The notes under the pieces: generated by a model
Database searches by the model: none
The model's input: only the letters and a program-made list of their open reading frames with translations
Told to the model about the DNA's origin: nothing
Part shown: piece after piece, positions 43,517 to 52,177 of the stretch
Layout of the letters: each line of letters begins with the position of its first letter
How positions within the stretch are numbered: the stretch's first letter is position 1
Assembly (NCBI RefSeq): GCF_003014575.1
Contig: NZ_PYGF01000005.1
Span: 124,001-188,000, forward strand
Direction: 5' to 3'
Source: Cecembia rubra
Lineage (GTDB): Bacteria > Bacteroidota > Bacteroidia > Cytophagales > Cyclobacteriaceae
Length of the DNA: 64,000 nt
Position numbers and translations under genes: made by a program

Positions 43517-44338
43517 TCAGCCTTTGCTTTGGTTCTGATAGAAAGCTTCTACAGCGGCCCTCACAGAGCCATATTGAAGCAACATATTTTGGGCTTCATT
43601 GTCATCCAAACCAGTACTTTCCATAATCATTCTGGTTCCCCTGTTGACCAGTTTTTTATTGGAAAGCTGCATGTCCACCATCTTGTTTCCCTTTATCCGG
43701 CCAAGTTTGATCATGGTGGTTGTAGATATCATGTTCAAAACCAACTTCTGTGCAGTACCTGCCTTCATCCTGGTGCTTCCGGTAACAAATTCAGGTCCGA
43801 CCACAACTTGAATGGGGTATTCTACTGCTCCGGCAAGTGGAGAGTTGAGGTTGCAGGTAATACATGCAGTCAATAGTCCCTTTTCCCTTGCTTCTTTTAC
43901 TCCTCCAATGACATAAGGGGTTGTACCGGATGCTGCTATTCCGATAACTGTGTCATTTTCATTGAATCCAAATTGCTGAATGTCAATCCAGGCTTGATTT
44001 GGGTCATCTTCGGCATTTTCCACAGCTTTGCGGATTGCTTGATCCCCACCGGCAATAATACCAACTACCCAGTCAAAAGGTACCCCATAGGTAGGCGGAC
44101 ATTCTGAAGCATCAAGGATTCCTAGTCTTCCACTGGTGCCTGCCCCAATGTAAAATAACCGTCCCCCATTTTGCATTCTGGGAACAATTTGCTCCACCAA
44201 TGCGGCAATTTCAGGAAGCTGTTGTTCCACAGCATAGGCTACTTTCTTATCTTCTTTGTTGATATTTTCGAGCAGGGTCGCAATGTCCATCTGGTCGAGG
44301 TTATCATAAAGTGAGCTGCTTTCTGTTGTACTTTTCAT
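43517..44338 (-). CDS. murQ: N-acetylmuramic acid 6-phosphate etherase
   Basis: 273 residues. SIS-fold motif YIGAGTSGRLGILDASECPPTYGV, with Glu79 and Glu110 at the places of the catalytic pair of E. coli MurQ (same 31-residue spacing). It cleaves the lactyl ether of MurNAc-6-phosphate to give GlcNAc-6-phosphate in cell-wall recycling in the cytoplasm. It is the last gene of a tight operon: its start overlaps the stop of the sugar kinase by 4 bases. No obvious strong terminator follows before the RluB gene. Confidence 0.95.
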   Translation of the reverse strand: MKSTTESSSLYDNLDQMDIATLLENINKEDKKVAYAVEQQLPEIAALVEQIVPRMQNGGRLFYIGAGTSGRLGILDASECPPTYGVPFDWVVGIIAGGDQAIRKAVENAEDDPNQAWIDIQQFGFNENDTVIGIAASGTTPYVIGGVKEAREKGLLTACITCNLNSPLAGAVEYPIQVVVGPEFVTGSTRMKAGTAQKLVLNMISTTTMIKLGRIKGNKMVDMQLSNKKLVNRGTRMIMESTGLDDNEAQNMLLQYGSVRAAVEAFYQNQSKG

Positions 44339-45177
44339 AGTAAGTTCTGGTGGTATAGGCTAAGTCCTGCTATCGGAGATTCTATGATTAAATTCACGTG
44401 AATATCTGCATCATAAGCGGCGTTACGCAGTATATCACTATTATAAAAAGCGATGGAACCTACAAAGTTCACCTTCTTCTTTTTGTAATTATCGTATTTC
44501 ATTACATGCTTTTTGAAGAAATCCTGAAAAGCATTATAATAAAGCATATAACAGTAAGGTTCGCCTTTGTTTTCAGTTATAAAGCGGCAAAAACTCGCCA
44601 TATATCTGCCTGGGAATGGTTTTTGGTATACGTGTTCTATAATAGATTGTGTATCCAACTGGAATTTATCCAATACTTTTTCCCTGATTTTTTTTGGCAT
44701 TTCTTCATGGATAAAGTCTGCCAGAAATTTTCTTCCAATATAGGCCCCACCACCTTCATCTCCTAAAATATAACCTGGAGCTGGCCTTTTGTCAACTATA
44801 AATTCCCCATCGTAATCACAGCTATTTGATCCTGTTCCCAAGATACAGGCTATTCCGGCCTCATGCCCGCAAGTTGCTCTTGCAGCCGCCATCATGTCAT
44901 GGTCGACAAGGACATCTGCATGTTTGAATACCGTCCTAAGGGCATTTTCGACCTGTTCCCGATTTTTAGCGGAAGTACATCCGGCTCCATAATAGTAAAT
45001 GACTTCTACTTCGGATCTTAAATTTAATAAAAATTCATCCTGCAGATCGGATGTCATTTCTGCTGCAGTCTGATAGTTGGGATTGAACCCAATGCCCCTA
45101 TGTTGGGCAATTTCACCTTCTTTATTGATCAGCCGCCAGTCTGTTTTGCTGGCTCCGCTGTCTGCAATGAGTATCAT
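44335..45177 (-). CDS. N-acetylglucosamine / N-acetylmuramate kinase (BadF/BadG/BcrA ATPase family)
   Basis: 280 residues. ASKHA-fold phosphate loops: SGASKTDWRLI at residues 7-17 and GTGSNSCDYDG in the second domain, with the adenosine-side GDEGGGAYIG. This is the amino-sugar kinase family of the BadF type. Because it overlaps murQ by 4 bases, its likely job is to phosphorylate MurNAc or GlcNAc imported from peptidoglycan, giving the substrate of MurQ (MurK-like). The start overlaps the stop of the cytochrome b5-like gene by 4 bases. Confidence 0.9.
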   Translation of the reverse strand: MILIADSGASKTDWRLINKEGEIAQHRGIGFNPNYQTAAEMTSDLQDEFLLNLRSEVEVIYYYGAGCTSAKNREQVENALRTVFKHADVLVDHDMMAAARATCGHEAGIACILGTGSNSCDYDGEFIVDKRPAPGYILGDEGGGAYIGRKFLADFIHEEMPKKIREKVLDKFQLDTQSIIEHVYQKPFPGRYMASFCRFITENKGEPYCYMLYYNAFQDFFKKHVMKYDNYKKKKVNFVGSIAFYNSDILRNAAYDADIHVNLIIESPIAGLSLYHQNLL

Positions 45178-45410
45178 ATTTTTTCTTCGAGTTTTCCCAC
45201 CTGATCAAACTTCAGAAATACATTGGCTGTATGAGGGGCATCTTGAAGTTCCTCACTGAGATCTTGTCCTGCCCAATGTTCATAATGCTTTCCGTTTTTC
45301 CAGAGTCTGGATTGGCTGACATCGTAAATAATTCCTTGGTAAGCAACCCATATTTCGGGCCTATCCTGTCCATTTCTCAGGGCAAGTTGTTGTTTGGTGT
45401 AGGTTTTCAT
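45174..45410 (-). CDS. Small cytochrome b5-like heme/steroid-binding domain protein
   Basis: 78 residues. The fold pattern YTKQQLALRNGQDRPEIWVAYQGIIYDVSQSRLWKNGKHYEHWAGQDLS is a cytochrome b5-like domain; His42 or His45 and His60 could be ligands, but the canonical HPGG is replaced by HYEHWAGQDL, as in small stand-alone members of the family. No membrane anchor. It begins exactly at the base after the stop of the arginase-fold gene and overlaps the kinase start by 4 bases. Why a heme-like domain sits in an amino-sugar operon is unknown. Confidence 0.8.
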   Translation of the reverse strand: MKTYTKQQLALRNGQDRPEIWVAYQGIIYDVSQSRLWKNGKHYEHWAGQDLSEELQDAPHTANVFLKFDQVGKLEEKI

Positions 45411-46562
45411 CTACATCATCTTAAGCTGTGCATTGATCCACCTTTCAGGAATTTCACCGGATTGGGCCATTTGATAATCCTGGTAGCTGCATGGGATGAT
45501 GCTCGTCCTGTCAAATTTATCCTGCTCACTTTGTGGAATCTCCATCCACCATTTATCGCTTCTTTTACTTTTGTAAAATACAATAATGGAAGGTTTGGTA
45601 TCCAAAGATACGGTATATTTGATATAGTCGCTTCCTTTGAATGAAAGGCTGTCTTTACGGTCATAAAATCCTTCAATAAAATACCATATCATAGTGGCTA
45701 TAACCGAGGCAGTCTTATTCCTGCTGTCATCATAGTATGGCTGGTAGCCGTAAATGCCAATGGACGATAATTTTTCGTTCATTCCGGCAAACCTACAGAT
45801 CTGGCATGCTTCTTCACCTGTAAGTCCAAATGGCTGGGCATCTGCTGCACCTGGGGCATCTGAAGAATTGATCGCCGAAATGTCAAAACTTAATAAATCC
45901 GCATTTCTGATGATGGGTTCAGCTTCTTTGAAATTATGGCGGAGATTGCCTAAGCGTACATGCTCAAAATACAACTTCTCCATTACATTGATGAGGTCAT
46001 TATCTACCAAAAAGCTTTGATACGCCAAATGACTATAATTAAAAAGGAAATTGGGCTGGTGCAATATAATATCCTGTGAATGGACTTCAGTAGCCTGCCC
46101 TTCGTCTTCCATATCGAGTTTGGCATCAACAGTGACCATTGAGATCATTTTTTTCAAGCCTTCATATGCTAGATACTGGCCAAAGTCCAGGTCATGTGTC
46201 CCGCCAAAGAAGATTGGAAGAATTTGCTTTTTGATGAGAAATTCCCCGACCGTTTGAATATATCGGATGGATTCTTTTCTATCTTCACCCAGCTTAAGGT
46301 CTCCCAGATCTACGATTTTGTAAAGTCCATGTCCTTTCTTTAGTTGGTACAGCTTTTCTCTAATTTCCAAAGAAGCTCTCTCGAAAGTGTCATTGTTTTT
46401 CATGCCCCTTTTTTCTTTGAGACCGACCAGGGCAATTTGCATCCCTTTGATGTCAGGAAAATCCTCTCCAAAGGCATGGATATAGTTAAAAAATGAATTG
46501 TGGGTGTAAGAAAGTTGAGCAAGTGATTCCGGTATGGGATCAAAGAATGACTTAAGGTTCAT
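45411..46562 (-). CDS. Arginase/formimidoylglutamase-fold protein with altered metal site
   Basis: 383 residues from ATG 46562 (a longer frame starts in a non-family stretch). Ureohydrolase motifs are recognisable but changed: GGTHDL (His123 kept), DAKLD (Asp146, Lys148 in place of the metal His, Asp150) and SFDISA (Asp227, Ser229 in place of a metal Asp). Two of six canonical Mn ligands are therefore lost. Bacteroidota homologues are commonly annotated formimidoylglutamase; catalytic activity is doubtful. First gene of the operon with cytochrome b5-like, kinase and murQ, just after the terminator of nqrF. Confidence 0.85.
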   Translation of the reverse strand: MNLKSFFDPIPESLAQLSYTHNSFFNYIHAFGEDFPDIKGMQIALVGLKEKRGMKNNDTFERASLEIREKLYQLKKGHGLYKIVDLGDLKLGEDRKESIRYIQTVGEFLIKKQILPIFFGGTHDLDFGQYLAYEGLKKMISMVTVDAKLDMEDEGQATEVHSQDIILHQPNFLFNYSHLAYQSFLVDNDLINVMEKLYFEHVRLGNLRHNFKEAEPIIRNADLLSFDISAINSSDAPGAADAQPFGLTGEEACQICRFAGMNEKLSSIGIYGYQPYYDDSRNKTASVIATMIWYFIEGFYDRKDSLSFKGSDYIKYTVSLDTKPSIIVFYKSKRSDKWWMEIPQSEQDKFDRTSIIPCSYQDYQMAQSGEIPERWINAQLKMM

Positions 46563-46610
46563 AGAGTCGGTTAAAGCTGATTCCAAAATTAAAATAAAAA
46601 AACTGGAGAA

Positions 46611-46639
46611 AAATAAAAAGTCCCGCAATTGCGGGACTT
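46611..46639 (-). terminator. Terminator of nqrF
   Basis: AAGTCCCGCAATTGCGGGACTT (46618-46639) is a perfect 22-bp palindrome; on the minus strand the stem is followed by TTTTTATTTT. It separates nqrF from the arginase-fold operon. Confidence 0.88.
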
Positions 46640-46649
46640 GATTTCAATA

Positions 46650-47945
46650 TTAACCACCGAAGTCGTCAAATCTGATGTTTTCCTGTGGGATACCCATGTC
46701 GTCCAACAGCTTCAATACCGCTGCATTCATCAATGGAGGACCGCATAGGTAATATTCGATTTCATCTGGCTCTGGATGATTTTTAAGGTAATTGTCAAAC
46801 AAAACCTGGTGGATAAATCCGATATAACCGTCACCTTCGTCATCCAAAGACTGTTTGATTTTCCAATTGTCTTCAGGTAATGGTTCAGAAAGACCGATGT
46901 AGAATTTAAAGTTAGGGAAATCCTTCTCGATATTTCTGAAGTGAGGCACATAGAACAACTCTTTCTTTGATCTACCTCCGTACCAATAAGAAACTTTTCT
47001 GTCAGTTTTTTCCGTGTGGAACAGGTGGAAAATATGGGATCTTAAAGGAGCCATACCTGCACCTCCACCGATATAAATCATTTCTCTTTGTGTTGGATTA
47101 ATGTGGAATTCTCCATATGGTCCTGAAATGGTTACTTTATCACCAGGTTTTCTGGAGAATACATAAGAAGAACATACACCTGGATTTACATCCATCCATT
47201 TGTTGTTTACCCTATCCCATGGTGGTGTAGCAATACGGATCGTCAACATAATAATGTTTCCTTCAGCCGGGTGGTTGGCCATAGAATAAGCCCTAAACAG
47301 CTCTTCGTCATTTCTCATGACTAAGTCCCAAAGGCCGAATTTATCCCAATCACTTTTGTAAACATCAACTGGGTGGCCCAATTCAGGATGTGGAGTGATA
47401 TCCATATCCTTAAAGTTTACTGTTATTGCCGGAACGTCAATTTGAATATAACCTCCTGATTCAAAATGAAGTGTTTCTCCTTCTGGAAGTTTCACTTTGA
47501 ATTCTTTGATGAAAGTTGATACGTTATAATTTGAAATAACTTCGCATTCCCACTTTTTGATACCAAAGATTTCTTCTGGAATTCTGATTTGCATATCAGA
47601 TTTCACTTTAACCTGGCAGGAAAGCCTTACTTTTCCTTGTTTTTCAGCTCTGCTTAAGTGGCCTTCTTCAGTTGGGAGTACCTCGCCTCCTCCTTCTTCA
47701 ATGACACACTTACACATGGCACAGGTACCGCCACCCCCACAGGCTGAGGGAAGGAAGATTTTATTGTTGCCCAAAGTGCTCAATAAGGTAGAGCCTGCAG
47801 AAGTAACAATGGTCTTTTCTCCATTGATCACAATCTTCACGTCACCTGAAGACACTAGTTTGGACTGGGCAAACAACAGAATAAAAACCAGTAGCAAAAT
47901 AATCAAGGTAAATGCTACTATCGAAGTAATAATTACTGAACCCAT
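46650..47945 (-). CDS. nqrF: Na+-translocating NADH:quinone reductase subunit F
   Basis: 431 residues. One N-terminal membrane helix ([21 protein letters not shown]), 2Fe-2S cluster in [12 protein letters not shown] with Cys69, Cys75, Cys78 and Cys110, FAD-binding RAYSMANHP, and NAD(P)H region [15 protein letters not shown] to the C-terminal DDFGG. It accepts electrons from NADH and starts the Na+-pumping chain at the inner membrane. The other nqr subunits (A-E) are not next to it. A minus-strand CAAATATA at 47999-48006 fits the -7 consensus, with CAAA at 48029-48032. Confidence 0.95.
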   Translation of the reverse strand: MGSVIITSIVAFTLIILLLVFILLFAQSKLVSSGDVKIVINGEKTIVTSAGSTLLSTLGNNKIFLPSACGGGGTCAMCKCVIEEGGGEVLPTEEGHLSRAEKQGKVRLSCQVKVKSDMQIRIPEEIFGIKKWECEVISNYNVSTFIKEFKVKLPEGETLHFESGGYIQIDVPAITVNFKDMDITPHPELGHPVDVYKSDWDKFGLWDLVMRNDEELFRAYSMANHPAEGNIIMLTIRIATPPWDRVNNKWMDVNPGVCSSYVFSRKPGDKVTISGPYGEFHINPTQREMIYIGGGAGMAPLRSHIFHLFHTEKTDRKVSYWYGGRSKKELFYVPHFRNIEKDFPNFKFYIGLSEPLPEDNWKIKQSLDDEGDGYIGFIHQVLFDNYLKNHPEPDEIEYYLCGPPLMNAAVLKLLDDMGIPQENIRFDDFGG

Positions 47946-48085
47946 TTATTATAAATTTTACTTTTGATTTTTCTGTCTATAGCCATTTTTTTGGCTCACA
48001 AATATATTTATAAATCAATAAAATCGGCCAAAGTTGAATTTTATTTTAACCAATGGTCGACTTAATCCATAAACGTATTTTCTGT

Positions 48086-48928
48086 CTAATTGTTGAGCAA
48101 TCTTAGGAGTGTCGTCAATCTGTTTTTCAACTGCCTCCTGTCGATAATGAAATCGAGAAATCCGTGTTCCAGGACAAATTCTGCACTTTGAAATCCTTTT
48201 GGTAAATCCTTACCAATTGTTTCACGGATAACCCTCGGCCCCGCAAACCCAATCAATGCTCCTGGTTCGGCAATATTGAAATCACCCAGCATCGCATACG
48301 AAGCAGTGACCCCTCCGGTTGTCGGATCAGTCAATAAAGATATATAAGGTATTCCAGCTTTATCCAAAAGTGCCAGCTTGGCTGAAGTTTTTGCCATTTG
48401 CATCAAACTGAATCCAGCCTCCATCATCCTAGCTCCTCCGGATTTGGAAATCATCAAAAATGGGATTTTATGCTTAAGCGAGTAATCAATGGCACGGGCA
48501 ATTTTTTCTCCGACCACAGATCCCATGGAGCCACCAATGAAATTGAAATCCATACATGCCACAACAAGCTCCAGACCGTTCATTTTTCCTACAGCTGTCC
48601 TGACGGCATCATTCAGTTCTGTTTTTTGGATTGTTTGGTCAATTCTTGCTGTGTAAGTTTTGGAGTCTACAAATTTCAGAGGATCTCCTGACTTCATTTT
48701 AGCATCTAATTCTTTAAATTGGTTATTGTCGAAAAGAATTTCAAAATATTCTTTAGAGCCAATTTTTACATGATAATCGTCATCTGGGCAAACATAGGAA
48801 TTGTTCTTTAATTCCCTGGTATGGATAATATTGCCTTTAGGGGTTTTGAACCACAACCCATCCGGAGCATCTTTTTTCTCTTCCGTAGAGGTTTTGATTC
48901 CTTTGTCTGTTCTTTTAAACCAAGCCAT
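48086..48928 (-). CDS. accD: Acetyl-CoA carboxylase carboxyltransferase subunit beta
   Basis: 280 residues, complete Acc[52 protein letters not shown], and [35 protein letters not shown]. With AccA it transfers the carboxyl group from biotin to acetyl-CoA, the first step of fatty-acid synthesis. The N-terminal zinc ribbon (normally four Cys) has only Cys47 left (WFKTPKG...VCPDDDYH); the other three are replaced, apparently a trait of Bacteroidota AccD. 140 bases upstream of nqrF and probably a separate unit. Confidence 0.94.
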   Translation of the reverse strand: MAWFKRTDKGIKTSTEEKKDAPDGLWFKTPKGNIIHTRELKNNSYVCPDDDYHVKIGSKEYFEILFDNNQFKELDAKMKSGDPLKFVDSKTYTARIDQTIQKTELNDAVRTAVGKMNGLELVVACMDFNFIGGSMGSVVGEKIARAIDYSLKHKIPFLMISKSGGARMMEAGFSLMQMAKTSAKLALLDKAGIPYISLLTDPTTGGVTASYAMLGDFNIAEPGALIGFAGPRVIRETIGKDLPKGFQSAEFVLEHGFLDFIIDRRQLKNRLTTLLRLLNN

Positions 48929-49164
48929 ATTTATATGTTTAGTTCCGAAATTCTCATTTCAGGGACTACAAATTTATAGGTATTCTCCATTAAATAAAAT
49001 TTGGCACTGGTCTTAGTCCCAATTTCGGCTCTGCTTTAAAGTGAAAAACTACTGTTACTTCATTTGCACCTGAGAAAATATTTAGATTCTTACCTAATTC
49101 CTGAAATTATCATTGGTATTTTGGTGAAATTAAAGGAAATTTCCATGCTTAATTCCAATTTGAT

Positions 49165-50796
49165 ATGGCTCTGTCCTCATTATTGCTTCTGTCCGGTATT
49201 ATCTTATTTACCGCTTATTTTACCTATGGAAAATATGTTTATAATAAATTTGGACTTACTGATAAAAGAAAAGCACCTTCCCATGCATTTAAGGATGGCG
49301 TTGATTACGTTCCCAGTAAACCTATTGTGGTGCTCGGCCATCATTTTGCTTCCATTGCCGGAGCCGGCCCCATAGTAGGTCCGATTATCGCAGTAACCTT
49401 TGGATGGATTCCAGCTGTGATCTGGATTTTGTTGGGGGGAATATTTTTCGGTGCAGTACATGATTTGGGAAGTATGGCTGCCTCTTTGAGGAATCAAGGA
49501 AAATCAATAGGCGTGATCATCCAGAACAATATTGGACAAAAAGGCAAGCAGTTGTTCATCCTTTTTAGCTTTTCTACTTTGATCTTAATCATTGGGGTAT
49601 TCGCGGATATTATCGCAAAAACTTTTGTCAACAACGCAGGAGTGGCATCAGCCTCTATTCTTTTCATCATATTGGCAGTAGCTTTTGGTTTTGTCAGCAG
49701 GGTAGTAGGGAACAGCAGGATAGCTTTTGTGATAATTTCTGTCATCGGAGTGGTGTTGATGTATTACTTTGTCTATTTGGGGATGCAGCTTCCCTTTGAA
49801 CTGGATTACCAGACTTGGGTATATGTTCTGTTAGCCTATGCATTTGTAGCATCAGTAACTCCTGTCTCCATGCTGCTGCAGCCTAGGGATTACCTCAATA
49901 GTTTTCTGCTGTATGGATTGATCATTTCCGCTGTCATAGGTGTTTTCATCGCCAATCCAGAGATCAAAATGGATACAGACATTTATGTAAATTCTGAAAA
50001 TCTGGGTTATCTGTTTCCAGTACTTTTTGTAACCATTGCCTGTGGGGCTATCAGTGGCTTTCATTCTTTGGTAGCCTCGGGGACTACTTCCAAGCAGTTG
50101 GATAGGGAAAGTGATGCCAAAATGGTAGGATTCGGAGGGATGTTAATTGAATCTTTCCTGGCCATTATTTCTGTGGGTGCAGTGATAGTGTTGAGCAGAA
50201 GTGAGTACTTAGGCAGACTTGGAGAGGAAGGTCCTGTACCCCTTTTTGCCAGTGGTTTGGGGAGTATGATTTCCTCTATGGGAATTTCAGAGAATTTTGC
50301 GGTAGGATTTGTGGCATTGACTGTCTCTGCTTTTGCGCTGACCACTTTGGATACCTGTACCCGTTTGGCAAGATTTACCTTGCAGGAGTATTTTGAAGAT
50401 GTAAAGCATCCTTTGGGAGCAAAGGTTTCCCAGAATAGGTACCTTTCCACTACCGTGGTAGTGATATTGTCAATTCTGCTTCTGGCTTCAGGAGGTTTCA
50501 GTACCCTTTGGCCTATTTTTGGTTCTGCCAATCAACTCTTGGCTGCCTTGGCTTTGCTGACCGTGGCAGTTTGGTTGATGAGGCAAAAGATTAATGCCAC
50601 CTTCGTAACTATACCCATGTTTTTTATGTTTACTGTTACCCTGACTTCCTTGGGGCTTTTTGCCTGGAACAATTTCAAAAGTGAGGTCTATGTCTTGGCG
50701 GTTATTGCTGCTTTATTGTTTCTGCTGTCTATATCTTTGATTGTTTTGGCTTCAAAAAGTTTGAAGAAGGAAATCAAAACACCAGTCGAGGTTTAA
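49165..50796 (+). CDS. cstA: CstA-family carbon starvation / peptide-pyruvate transporter
   Basis: 543 residues, about 15 membrane segments. The start LSSLLLLSGIILFTAYFTYGKYVYNKFGL and the signature VPSKPIVVLGHHFASIAGAGPIVGPIIA are typical; ALTTLDTCTRLARFTLQEYF is the later conserved block. It is the shorter CstA form. CstA is induced on carbon starvation and imports peptides or pyruvate. Divergent from accD across a 236-base spacer with no recognised regulator site. Confidence 0.92.
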   Translation: MALSSLLLLSGIILFTAYFTYGKYVYNKFGLTDKRKAPSHAFKDGVDYVPSKPIVVLGHHFASIAGAGPIVGPIIAVTFGWIPAVIWILLGGIFFGAVHDLGSMAASLRNQGKSIGVIIQNNIGQKGKQLFILFSFSTLILIIGVFADIIAKTFVNNAGVASASILFIILAVAFGFVSRVVGNSRIAFVIISVIGVVLMYYFVYLGMQLPFELDYQTWVYVLLAYAFVASVTPVSMLLQPRDYLNSFLLYGLIISAVIGVFIANPEIKMDTDIYVNSENLGYLFPVLFVTIACGAISGFHSLVASGTTSKQLDRESDAKMVGFGGMLIESFLAIISVGAVIVLSRSEYLGRLGEEGPVPLFASGLGSMISSMGISENFAVGFVALTVSAFALTTLDTCTRLARFTLQEYFEDVKHPLGAKVSQNRYLSTTVVVILSILLLASGGFSTLWPIFGSANQLLAALALLTVAVWLMRQKINATFVTIPMFFMFTVTLTSLGLFAWNNFKSEVYVLAVIAALLFLLSISLIVLASKSLKKEIKTPVEV

Positions 50797-50910
50797 AATT
50801 ATATTTTATTCCTCCTAGGAGGCAAGATATTGACTTGTATTAGGTCTTATATACAAAGAAATAACTACTGGGTTTTCTTATTCGTCAGCTTGAGGAAATT
50901 ATAAAAAATG

Positions 50911-50944
50911 AAATGGCTGCCTGATTTCAGGCAGCCATTTTATG
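50911..50944. terminator. Bidirectional terminator between cstA and 50948
   Basis: AAATGGCTGCCTG (50911-50923) pairs perfectly with CAGGCAGCCATTT (50928-50940), A-run before and T-run after on the + strand; the last bases are next to the stop of the minus-strand gene. Confidence 0.88.
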
Positions 50945-50947
50945 GTT

Positions 50948-52066
50948 TTAAAAACTTTTGAACAGGTCGCTTTCTTTTTTGGATATTCTCCAAGCCAATG
51001 ATAAGTTGACCAAATAGTCCGCGAAAGCTGCATCTCCATGGATTTTGTTGTCTGGATTAGAATCCAAAATATCCGTTAGACTTCTAGTTCTGTTTCTCAA
51101 CAATGCGATTGGCACAGTCAAACCTAAAGTGAAATCTTTGACCATGTAGCTCGCGCCTGGTTCGGCAGAAACAATATATCCAGGTCTTCTGAAACCTTCA
51201 CTTTTTCCAATAATATCCCTAACGGGAACCCCTTCAATTCTTCCTCCAAAGCTTAGTGCCAAGCCATGAGCCGATCCTATGGGTTTAAATAATCCGGCTC
51301 TTAAGGCAAATTGATCTGGAACACTCATGATTGCTTCGCTTTCTCTCCTTCGGAATGTTTGTACACCGTTAGTGTTTCTGGGATTCAACATGTAGAAACC
51401 ATCATAATACAAAAAGGTGGTTTTTCCTAAGTTCCAAATCCCCTGGCCATTGATGACAATACCAAATCCTCCATCGCCAAGCTGTATGGACTGATCTACA
51501 GGTCTTATTTCAGACCCACCATTTGGGCCCACATTGTAAAACCTGCTTGTCGCCTTGTAATTTCCAGTTGGGATTTTCAGCCCTGCGCCAATGGCCATAT
51601 TTCCTTTTGGGCTGTTTTCTCCTGAAAAAAGCCAGTAACCTCCCCCTATAATCAGATCAGTCAATCCTTGGGAATACGTGGTATGCCTTTCAGTTCTTCC
51701 ATGTTCATACAATGAACTTCTTTCGTTATATGCATATGGAACAGAAAGGACTCCAAATACCCTCTCGCTGAAAGCATAACTGATATTTAGGTCAACCAAA
51801 TGTGTCCAGTTGATGACTTCAGTATTGTTGGTAAGTCTGTCTGGTTCTTCTTGGGTACCCCTAAAATGCCTGAAAGATTTAAAGTAACGGTAATTCGCAC
51901 TTATGTTCAGTTCTCCTTTTTCAAGTATATTTCCTTGTCCGACTGCATTTCCAATTCCAGAGAATTGTCTGATGGCAACACAACCTTGAGCAATTAGGTC
52001 CTGAGACAAAAACAAGCCTATCAGTGTTATATAAATATATTTTTGGCATCTAATAAAATTTTTCAT
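50948..52066 (-). CDS. Predicted outer-membrane beta-barrel protein
   Basis: 372 residues with signal peptide ending near LSQDLIAQG. Alternating amphipathic strands, Gly/aromatic rich (GELNISANYRYFKSF, LIIGGGYWLFSG, GNMAIGAGLKIPTGNY), fit an outer-membrane barrel of the meta-pathway phenol transporter-like type, with no plug domain. Lies 111 bases downstream of the PAP2 protein on the same strand, so may belong to the same transcript and pass a substrate or ligand of the enzyme. Function unknown. Confidence 0.75.
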   Translation of the reverse strand: MKNFIRCQKYIYITLIGLFLSQDLIAQGCVAIRQFSGIGNAVGQGNILEKGELNISANYRYFKSFRHFRGTQEEPDRLTNNTEVINWTHLVDLNISYAFSERVFGVLSVPYAYNERSSLYEHGRTERHTTYSQGLTDLIIGGGYWLFSGENSPKGNMAIGAGLKIPTGNYKATSRFYNVGPNGGSEIRPVDQSIQLGDGGFGIVINGQGIWNLGKTTFLYYDGFYMLNPRNTNGVQTFRRRESEAIMSVPDQFALRAGLFKPIGSAHGLALSFGGRIEGVPVRDIIGKSEGFRRPGYIVSAEPGASYMVKDFTLGLTVPIALLRNRTRSLTDILDSNPDNKIHGDAAFADYLVNLSLAWRISKKESDLFKSF

Positions 52067-52177
52067 AATCCCAATTGTTTAGTGGGTTGTTTAATGATTT
52101 TTCAAACTGAAATGGCGGCCCAGAACTTAAGGCAGTCCAATCAAGTCTAAATAGAAATTCCAATGCAGGTTTCGGAA

